Source: an uncultured Collinsella sp. (GTDB lineage Bacteria > Actinomycetota > Coriobacteriia > Coriobacteriales > Coriobacteriaceae). From it: a stretch of 27,272 bases of DNA. Below, piece after piece: positions 21,375 to 27,272 of the stretch (position 1 is the first letter of the stretch; each line of letters opens with the position of its first letter). A model generated the notes under the pieces. The model was not told the origin of the DNA. It did not search any database and worked only from the letters and a program-made list of their open reading frames with translations. The position numbers and the translations under genes are program-made. The stretch covers positions 1 through 27,272 of the forward strand of contig CAKUGA010000015.1 of the NCBI GenBank assembly GCA_934654515.1, read 5' to 3'.

Positions 21375-23867
21375 TTAGAGGTAGCGGCCGGTAATGCTTG
21401 TGGAGCAGGCCGCAATGTCGGCTGGCGTGCCGGCGCAGACGATTTGCCCGCCCGCGTCGCCACCGCCCGGGCCCATATCGATCACATAATCGGCATTACG
21501 GATAAGGTCGAGGTCGTGCTCGATCACGACAACTGTAGCGCCCTTGGCAACGAGGCCGTCAAACACACTCAGCAACACCTGAACATCGAGCGGATGAAGG
21601 CCGATCGTGGGCTCGTCGAACACGAACACGGCATCATCCTGCACGCGGCCCATCTCGCTCGCAAGCTTAAGACGCTGCGCCTCGCCGCCCGAAAGCGCCG
21701 GCGTGGGCTCGCCGAGCGTGAGATAACCCAAGCCCAGGTCGTGCAGGGTCTGTAAGCGCGCCTGAACTTTCTTGAGCCCCACCGTAGCGTCGAGGGCCTC
21801 GTCCACACTCATGTCCATGAGCTGCGGCAACGTAAGCAGGCTCCCGTCCTTGCCCTCGCGATGGATATGCGAGGCCGCGTCTGCATAGCGTGAGCCGCGA
21901 CATGACGGGCAGACGATCTCGACATCGGGCAAAAACTGCACGTCGAGCGATATCGAACCCGTGCCATCGCACGTAGGGCAGCGCAAGGCGCCGGTGTTGT
22001 AGCTAAAGGCGCCCGCCTTGTATCCCGCCGCCTTAGCCTCGGGCGTACGGGCGAAGGCGCGACGCAGCTCATCATGGATGTCGGCATAAGTTGCCACCGT
22101 CGAGCGCACGTTGGCGCCGATAGGCGTAGCGTCAATCAGATTTGCACGGGCAATGCCCTCGGCATCGACCCAACGCACGTGCCCCGGCAGGCGCTCGCCG
22201 GCTGCCTGCGCCTTGAGTGCCGGAATGAGCGTCTCGAGCACCAACGTCGTCTTACCCGAACCCGAAACGCCCGTCACCGCGACCAAGCGACCGCGCGGGA
22301 TATCGACTTCAAGCGGCTTGACGGTATGGATGGCATCTGTCGCCATGCGGATATGGCCCCGGTCGAACATTTCGTCGTCAGTCACCTGCGGGCGCAAGCG
22401 CTTGGGGTCTGCGCGTAAAAACGGCGCGATGCGGCTGCCCTGCGATTGTTCGACCTCGTCCACCGTACCAGCGGCGATCACATTACCGCCGCCTGCTCCG
22501 GCAACGGGGCCCATCTCGACCAGATAGTCAGCTTCCGCCAGAACGCGTGTATCGTGGTCGACAACGACCACGGTGTTGCCGTCATCCACCAGATCGCGCA
22601 TTACGCCCACCAAGCCGTCGACATTGGCAGGATGCAAGCCAATCGAGGGCTCGTCCAGCACATAAAGCACGCCCGTCGATCGGTTGCGCACCACGCGGGC
22701 GAGCTGCACACGCTGGCGCTCACCCGTGGAGAGCGTGGCGCCTGCGCGATCGAGCGAAAGGTAATCGAGACCCAGGTCGACCAGACGACGGGCCGTGCGC
22801 AAAAACGAATCGCAGATATCCGTCGCCATGGGCTGCATCTCGGCCGGCAAGGATGCGGGCACCCCGCGCACCCACTCAATCGCCTCGCCCAGCGTCATGG
22901 CCGCCGCCTGCGCCAGATTGATACCGCGCACCTGGGGTTGGCGCGCGGCCTCGGAGAGGCGCGTGCCGCCGCAATCGCGGCATGGGCCCTCGCGTAAAAA
23001 GCGCGCAACGCGTTTGAGACCCTTGTCGTCCTTAACCTTGGCGAGCGCATTCTCGACGGTATAGACGGCGTTGTAATAGGTAAAGTCGAGCGGCGTGGCG
23101 CCCTCGCCGTTTTTGGGAACGTAGAGAATGTGTTTCTTAACCGTCGGACCATGGAACACGATGTCGCGCTCTTTAGGCGTGAGCTGGTTAAACGGCACGT
23201 CGGTGCGCACGCCCATCTCGCCGGCCACCTGCTTCATCAGATCCCACATGAGCGTGCCCCAAGGAAGGACCGCACCCTCGTTGATAGTCTTTGACTCGTC
23301 GGGCACCAGGCTCGCTTCGTCCACCTCGCGCATGACACCGGTACCGCCACAGGTGGGGCATGCACCGCCGCTATTGAAAGCCAAATCCTCGGCACTCGGC
23401 GCGTAGAACTCGCGGCCGCATGTCGGACACGTGAGCGACAAGCCTGCGGCCACGTTAAGGCTCGGCTCCATGCGCGCTCCGCAATGCAGGCACACGTGAT
23501 GGGCGCAACGGCTAAAGAGCAGACGCAGGCTGTTGTTGAGCTCGGTCATGGTGCCAAAGGTCGAGCGCACGCCCGGCACGCTCGGACGCTGGTGCAGCGC
23601 GAGCGCCGCCGGCACGTGCAATACCTCATCCACCTGAGCGTGCTCGGCCTGCGTCAGGCGACGTCGAGTATAGGTGCTGAGCGCCTCCAAGTAGCGACGC
23701 GAGCCCTCGGCATAAAGAACTCCCAGCGCCAGCGAGCTCTTGCCCGACCCCGACACGCCAGCAATACCCACGAGCTTTCCCAGCGGGATATCGATATCGA
23801 TGTCCTTAAGGTTGTGTACGCGCGCGCCACGCACCTCGATAGCACTTGGTTGTTGCGACACCGTCAT
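21375..23867 (-). CDS. UvrA-like ABC protein (short paralog)
   Basis: 830-residue member of the UvrA family with two ABC modules. First module: Walker A GVSGSGKSS (37-45), zinc-type cysteines CLHCG, CPTCG and CPTCGG, signature LSTGERQRVQLA, Walker B VLYVLDEPSIGLHP. Second module: GVSGSGKTT, CPTCDGTGS/CPSCRGSRY zinc finger, signature LSGGEAQRLKLA, Walker B VFVFDEPTIGLHP. It is about 110 residues shorter than housekeeping UvrA (about 940), as seen in UvrA2/DrrC-type paralogs, some of which protect producers from DNA-intercalating drugs. It could repair lesions or remove bound drugs. The start at 23867 has AAGGGAG upstream and overlaps the GNAT stop by 4 bases, so the two are translationally coupled. 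Confidence 0.9.
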   Translation of the reverse strand: MTVSQQPSAIEVRGARVHNLKDIDIDIPLGKLVGIAGVSGSGKSSLALGVLYAEGSRRYLEALSTYTRRRLTQAEHAQVDEVLHVPAALALHQRPSVPGVRSTFGTMTELNNSLRLLFSRCAHHVCLHCGARMEPSLNVAAGLSLTCPTCGREFYAPSAEDLAFNSGGACPTCGGTGVMREVDEASLVPDESKTINEGAVLPWGTLMWDLMKQVAGEMGVRTDVPFNQLTPKERDIVFHGPTVKKHILYVPKNGEGATPLDFTYYNAVYTVENALAKVKDDKGLKRVARFLREGPCRDCGGTRLSEAARQPQVRGINLAQAAAMTLGEAIEWVRGVPASLPAEMQPMATDICDSFLRTARRLVDLGLDYLSLDRAGATLSTGERQRVQLARVVRNRSTGVLYVLDEPSIGLHPANVDGLVGVMRDLVDDGNTVVVVDHDTRVLAEADYLVEMGPVAGAGGGNVIAAGTVDEVEQSQGSRIAPFLRADPKRLRPQVTDDEMFDRGHIRMATDAIHTVKPLEVDIPRGRLVAVTGVSGSGKTTLVLETLIPALKAQAAGERLPGHVRWVDAEGIARANLIDATPIGANVRSTVATYADIHDELRRAFARTPEAKAAGYKAGAFSYNTGALRCPTCDGTGSISLDVQFLPDVEIVCPSCRGSRYADAASHIHREGKDGSLLTLPQLMDMSVDEALDATVGLKKVQARLQTLHDLGLGYLTLGEPTPALSGGEAQRLKLASEMGRVQDDAVFVFDEPTIGLHPLDVQVLLSVFDGLVAKGATVVVIEHDLDLIRNADYVIDMGPGGGDAGGQIVCAGTPADIAACSTSITGRYL

Positions 23868-24421
23868 CGCTCCCCTTCTGCTCGCCCACACCAGTCTTCG
23901 CGGGTCAAATACGTAAAGTACTCGGTACGTACATCGCCTATAAGCTCGCAGGGCACATCGCGCTCAACGTGATGTGGCGCGAATCCGCACTTTTGCTGAA
24001 CGCGTAACGACTTGTTATTGTCCTCGTAGTATCCGCACCAAAGCGCCTTGCAGCCAAGCGTTTCGAACGCATAGCGCTGCATGGCTCGTACCGCTTCGGG
24101 AGCAAAGCCTCGGCCCCAGAACGGCTTGGCGATCCAATAGCCCACTTCGAGTTCGAGTCCAACTCTTTGGTTGTTCGACTCGCAGCGAGGCGACATGAGT
24201 CCGATGCTGCCTACAGGTTCGTCTGTCGCAGCCAGGCAAACGGCAAAGGTATGGGGCGCCGTAAAGACCGTCCGAATGATCTCCCTGCTTTCCTCAATGC
24301 TTCGATGAGGCGGCCAGCCCGCAGCCAGCCCCACATCCGGGTCGCTCGCGTATGTAAACAGGCTCGCTGCATCCGTCTCGCGCCACGGACGAAGCGTCAA
24401 ACGCTCAGTATGAATCACCAT
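23864..24421 (-). CDS. GNAT-family N-acetyltransferase (RimJ/RimL type)
   Basis: 185-residue acetyl-CoA-dependent acetyltransferase. The opening TERLTLRPWRETDAASLF and the acetyl-CoA loop YWIAKPFWGRGFAPEAV are typical of the RimJ/RimL branch, which acetylates ribosomal protein N-termini or small amines and antibiotics. The stretch DNNKSLRVQQKCGF is the usual C-terminal signature (N-x-x-S-x-x-V-x-x-K-x-G-F). The start at 24421 has GGGAGAGG seven bases upstream. Its stop overlaps the UvrA-like start (ATGA). It lies 48 bases downstream of the TetM-like gene, separated by a hairpin repeat. The substrate is unknown. Confidence 0.88.
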   Translation of the reverse strand: MVIHTERLTLRPWRETDAASLFTYASDPDVGLAAGWPPHRSIEESREIIRTVFTAPHTFAVCLAATDEPVGSIGLMSPRCESNNQRVGLELEVGYWIAKPFWGRGFAPEAVRAMQRYAFETLGCKALWCGYYEDNNKSLRVQQKCGFAPHHVERDVPCELIGDVRTEYFTYLTREDWCGRAEGER

Positions 24422-24444
24422 GTTTTGACCTCTCCCAAATATCA

Positions 24445-24475
24445 ATGTGGCAAAGGAACTGTCCCTTTGTCACAT
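24445..24475. repeat. Hairpin repeat overlapping the TetM-like stop
   Basis: Arms ATGTGGCAAAGG (24445-24456) and CCTTTGTCACAT (24464-24475) pair over 12 positions with one G.U pair and loop AACTGTC. On the minus strand it supplies ATG TGA, the last codon and stop of the TetM-like gene. Its arms and tip closely match the hairpin at 21338. Confidence 0.75.
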
Positions 24476-26473
24476 GTGGCCGAAAAACTCGGCGTCTGCT
24501 GCTCGCCAGGGACGGAAGGTGGCGGGATCGACCTTTACGTGGGCTGCAGCGGGTACGTCGTACCATTTGACCGTGTAGCCGGCGCCGTGGGCGCAAAAGA
24601 CCGAGTCGGGCGTGTTGGGCAGATCGGCCTCGGGCTCATAGGCCGCCGTCTCGATTACGCGCTCGGCATCATGACAGGCCGCATAACCGGCGAACTCCAG
24701 GTACAGATGCCCGCGACCACTCGTGTAGGCAGCCACCTCCAGCGCATAATCCTGCACCTCGGATGCCGGCACGCGACCCACAAGCTTCGCCCGGTCTCCC
24801 GCCATCGTCGGCGGCTCGTACTCGGCACCCATGCGCGTGGCATCCGAGAGCGCCCGGCCCACGCACTCCCCCGGCACCTCGAGCTCAAAGCGATACCACG
24901 GCTCCAACAGCATCGCCGCGCCGGCCTCACGCGCCTGCATCAAACCCTGGCGAATCGCGCGGTACGTGGCCTGGCGAAAATCGCCGCCCTCGGTGTGCTT
25001 GGCATGCGCGCGGCCGCCCGTGAGCGTAATGCGCACATCGGTGATGGGCGAGCCGGTCAGCACGCCCAGGTGATCGCGCTCCATGGCGTTGGTGAGCGCC
25101 AGACGTTGCCAGTTAAGATCGAGTTCGTCGGTCGAGGTCACGGTGCCAAACTGCACGCCCGAACCTGCTGGCAACGGCTCCAGGCGCAAATGCACCTCGG
25201 CATAGTGGCGCAGCGGCTCAAAGTGGCCCACGCCCTCGACCGGCTGCGAAATAGTCTCCTTATAGAGAATGCCGCCGGGCTCAAACGCAATCGAAAGGCC
25301 AAAGCGATCGGCCAACACCCGCTGCACGACCTCGAGTTGCACGGCGCCCATCAGCTGCAGGTGAATCTGCTCCAGATGAGTATTCCAGCTTACGCCGAGC
25401 ATGGGATCTTCGTCCGCCAGCTCAGTCAGCGCTTTGAACACCGCGTGGACATCGTGTTCGCCCGGAAGCACCGTATAGGTGAGGACCGGCGCAATGACGG
25501 GCGCATCGCCCGCGGGTTCCGCGCCCAAGGCGTCCCCCGGGCGAACGTGCGCAAGACCCGTCACGGCACAAATACCGCCAGCAGCAACTTCTTGGGCAAG
25601 CTCATACTTCTCGCCGTTATAGATGCGCACTTGATCGACCTTCTGCTCCCACGCCTCGGCACCGGAACGTCCGTCAATCATCTGCTTGGCGTGCAGCGTG
25701 CCGCCGGTCACTTTAACCCAAGCCAAACGCTCGCCGCGATCTCCGCGGCTGACACGATAGACGCGCGCGGCAAACTCCGGGAGCCACGCCTGTTCACGCA
25801 TCAGCGCGCATATACCATCCAGCAGCTCGTCCACGCCTTGGTCCTTGAGCGCCGAGCCGGCAAAACAGGGAAAGAGCTTGCGCTCGGCAACCATGCGCGA
25901 CAGCGTTGCGACAGAAAGCTCACCCGCTTCAAGAAACTCCTCGAGTGCCGCCTCGTCCAACGCAGCAGCATCCTCCCAGGCGGCACCGCCCGCCAACAGT
26001 TCGTTGGCATCCAGGCAGCCTTCGGAAAGACGCTGCCCAAGCTGTGCCAGCAAAACATCGCGGCCGGGATTCTCCAAATCGATTTTGTTGATATAGATGA
26101 ACGTCGGGATGTCATAGCGCGCAAGCAGGCGCCACAGGGTTTCGGTGTGCCCCTGCACGCCATCGTTGGCACCCACAACCAAAATCGCATAGTCGAGTGC
26201 GCGCAGCGTGCGCTCCGCCTCGGCAGAAAAATCGACATGCCCCGGTGCATCCACGAGCATGACGTGGGTATCGCCGTGGTCGAGCACGGCCTGCGACGAG
26301 AAGATCGTGATGCCGCGCTCGCGCTCGATCGCGTCAGTGTCCAGGTGCGAATCGCCATCGTCCACGCGGCCGCGCTTGCGAATGCGACCCGCGTTGAACA
26401 GCATGGCCTCGGCCAGCGTGGTCTTGCCGGCATCGACATGCGCCAAGATTCCAACGACCGCTTGCTTCGACAT
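24470..26473 (-). CDS. TetM/TetO-like translational GTPase (ribosomal protection protein family)
   Basis: 667-residue EF-G-like GTPase. G1 AHVDAGKTT (11-19), G2 RERGITI (51-57), G3 DAPGHVDF (75-82) and G4 NKID (129-132) are intact. The C-terminal half aligns with the ribosomal protection proteins (for example AMLLEPWYRFELEVP for the TetM LLEPYLSF region). These proteins bind the ribosome and expel tetracycline. The domain IV loop that carries YSPVSTPADFR in TetM reads here HAKHTEGGDFR, so the proline important for drug release is missing. It is also about 30 residues longer than TetM (639). Tetracycline resistance is therefore doubtful and a chromosomal ribosome-associated role is plausible. 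The start at 26473 has AGAGGAGA upstream. The stop comes from the repeat at 24445. Confidence 0.85.
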   Translation of the reverse strand: MSKQAVVGILAHVDAGKTTLAEAMLFNAGRIRKRGRVDDGDSHLDTDAIERERGITIFSSQAVLDHGDTHVMLVDAPGHVDFSAEAERTLRALDYAILVVGANDGVQGHTETLWRLLARYDIPTFIYINKIDLENPGRDVLLAQLGQRLSEGCLDANELLAGGAAWEDAAALDEAALEEFLEAGELSVATLSRMVAERKLFPCFAGSALKDQGVDELLDGICALMREQAWLPEFAARVYRVSRGDRGERLAWVKVTGGTLHAKQMIDGRSGAEAWEQKVDQVRIYNGEKYELAQEVAAGGICAVTGLAHVRPGDALGAEPAGDAPVIAPVLTYTVLPGEHDVHAVFKALTELADEDPMLGVSWNTHLEQIHLQLMGAVQLEVVQRVLADRFGLSIAFEPGGILYKETISQPVEGVGHFEPLRHYAEVHLRLEPLPAGSGVQFGTVTSTDELDLNWQRLALTNAMERDHLGVLTGSPITDVRITLTGGRAHAKHTEGGDFRQATYRAIRQGLMQAREAGAAMLLEPWYRFELEVPGECVGRALSDATRMGAEYEPPTMAGDRAKLVGRVPASEVQDYALEVAAYTSGRGHLYLEFAGYAACHDAERVIETAAYEPEADLPNTPDSVFCAHGAGYTVKWYDVPAAAHVKVDPATFRPWRAADAEFFGHM

Positions 26474-26535
26474 GGCTCTCCTCTTATTGCAAGCCCATCG
26501 CACGCGGCGACGGGCATCCTCGTTCCACACTGGAT

Positions 26536-26541
26536 GATACA
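26536..26541 (+). promoter_or_regulatory. Candidate -10 element for mscL
   Basis: TACAAT about 180 bases upstream of the mscL start, with no clear -35. It would leave a GC-rich leader of about 170 nt that includes a TTCGC/GCGAA inverted repeat. I do not recognise a riboswitch in it. Confidence 0.3.
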
Positions 26542-26719
26542 ATTTACGGGCCGGCGGGCGAAGCGAGCCCTATCCCCCGACCGAGCTCATCGCCCTGCGT
26601 TGCCGCGCGGCGATTTTCGTAGGTTCGCGCCTTGCGAAAGCCGGCACCTCCCCCTTTTTGTCTGCCCGGGCTTATCTGGGGCAGTAACAACGCGAGCCCC
26701 ACAACTGCGAGGAGCCACC

Positions 26720-27145
26720 ATGAAGGCATTGCTCAACGAATTCAAGGAATTCATCAATCGCGGCAACGTGATAGACATGGCCGTCGGCGTAATTATCGGC
26801 GGCGCATTCACCGCTATCGTGACCTCGCTCACCGACAACATCATCAATCCGCTTATCTCTGTGATTGCCGGCGGCAGCGCCACCGAAATCTCGGGGCTGG
26901 TGGTGCCGGGCACCAATATCGACTTTGGCGCCTTTATCGGCGCGTGCATCAACTTTTTGATTGTGGCGGCAATCGTCTTTGCCATCGTCAAGGCCTTTAA
27001 CAAGGCGCAGGAAATTGGAGACAAGCTCGCTGGTAACACCGCCGAGGAAGCCACGCCGGCGCCCGTCTGCCCGTATTGCCTCGAGGAGATCCACGAGGGC
27101 GCGACCAAGTGCTGCCACTGCGGAAGCGAGCTGCCCAAGAAGTAG
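26720..27145 (+). CDS. mscL: Large-conductance mechanosensitive channel with C-terminal zinc ribbon
   Basis: 141-residue channel that opens under membrane tension to release solutes during osmotic downshock. The N-terminal helix and TM1 are typical: EFKEFINRGNVIDMAVGVIIGGAFTAIV begins at about residue 7 (key residues Asn15, Val16, Asp19 and the Gly-rich pore lining). TM2 is at about 70-93 (FIGACINFLIVAAIVFAIVKAF). After residue 110 the usual charged C-terminal helix bundle is replaced by a zinc ribbon with Cys117 and Cys120 (CPYC) and Cys131 and Cys134 (CCHC), then GSELPKK. The start at 26720 has GAGGAG upstream. The ribbon may hold the cytoplasmic ends of the pentamer or bind a partner; this is inference. 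A terminator follows. Confidence 0.93.
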   Translation: MKALLNEFKEFINRGNVIDMAVGVIIGGAFTAIVTSLTDNIINPLISVIAGGSATEISGLVVPGTNIDFGAFIGACINFLIVAAIVFAIVKAFNKAQEIGDKLAGNTAEEATPAPVCPYCLEEIHEGATKCCHCGSELPKK

Positions 27146-27201
27146 CCGCGAAGGCGCAACGCCCCGAGCGGCGAATGCCCCAGACGACGCGTTTTAATCA
27201 G

Positions 27202-27229
27202 AACCACCCTTAAAAAGGGTGGTTTGCTC
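27202..27229 (+). terminator. Rho-independent terminator after mscL
   Basis: Stem AACCACCCTT / AAGGGTGGTT (27202-27211, 27215-27224) with a 3-nt loop, followed by TGCTCTT. It lies 56 bases after the stop. The last 40 bases of the window show nothing recognisable. Confidence 0.75.
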
Positions 27230-27272
27230 TTAGGGTATAACCCACGGGCCCCGGGCTCGCGTCTAAAGGCGC

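Noticed and set aside
24470..26473. Acquired tetracycline resistance gene on a mobile element
   Set aside because: No integrase, relaxase or insertion sequence flanks it, base composition looks like its neighbours, and the drug-release loop differs from TetM.
24167..26700. Long open frame on the plus strand opposite the TetM-like gene, reaching into mscL
   Set aside because: It is the antisense of a gene with intact GTPase motifs; only its last 141 codons (mscL) are real, with their own ATG and ribosome site.

Overview
The window looks like a piece of the chromosome of a gut coriobacterium, most likely Collinsella or a close relative. That is an inference from high G+C coding DNA, strong AGGAGG-type ribosome binding sites, a bile salt hydrolase, an LAxTG-anchored surface protein and the overall gene set. 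No rRNA, tRNA, CRISPR array, phage module or transposase gene is visible. Most of the DNA is tightly packed coding sequence in short directional runs.

Layout. 1-1479 (minus): bile salt hydrolase, cut by the window edge, and a peptide-deformylase-like protein. 1673-5853 (plus): AzgA-type purine permease, a beta-solenoid surface protein with a sortase signal, and an esterase, each followed by a clear hairpin terminator. 5911-10468 (minus): UraA-type uracil permease, core MetE-type methyltransferase, LysR regulator and Cof-type HAD phosphatase. 10508-12668 (plus): a large palindrome, a TPP riboswitch with terminator, then thiM, a thiamine-binding protein gene and thiE. 12770-13639 (minus): patatin-like lipase. 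13964-18338 (plus): two neighbouring, clearly paralogous GGDEF/PAS proteins, one also carrying an EAL domain. 18450-21345 (plus): flavodoxin-fold reductase, ArsC/Spx-like protein, CobW-type GTPase and TrmL. 21375-26473 (minus): UvrA-like ABC protein, GNAT acetyltransferase and a TetM-like GTPase. 26720-27145 (plus): MscL with a zinc ribbon tail.

How parts work together. The thi genes form a thiamine salvage unit under TPP control. The two GGDEF proteins probably make and degrade c-di-GMP at one locus. The UvrA-like/GNAT/TetM-like run resembles a drug-protection or ribosome-care group, but no substrate can be read from it.

The most unusual structure is a set of four intergenic hairpin loci (10508-10608, 20684-20722, 21338-21372, 24445-24475). 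Their stems differ, but the tip keeps a CTGTCCC-like core. One is a pair of inverted copies with 35-nt arms lying where divergent promoters are expected. Two others supply the TGA stop codon of unrelated genes. They look like a dispersed, REP-like mobile hairpin family. Other points are a deformylase-like protein without the catalytic glutamate, an ArsC/Spx-like protein without its cysteines, a TrmL with an extra segment of about 45 residues, and MscL with a zinc ribbon.
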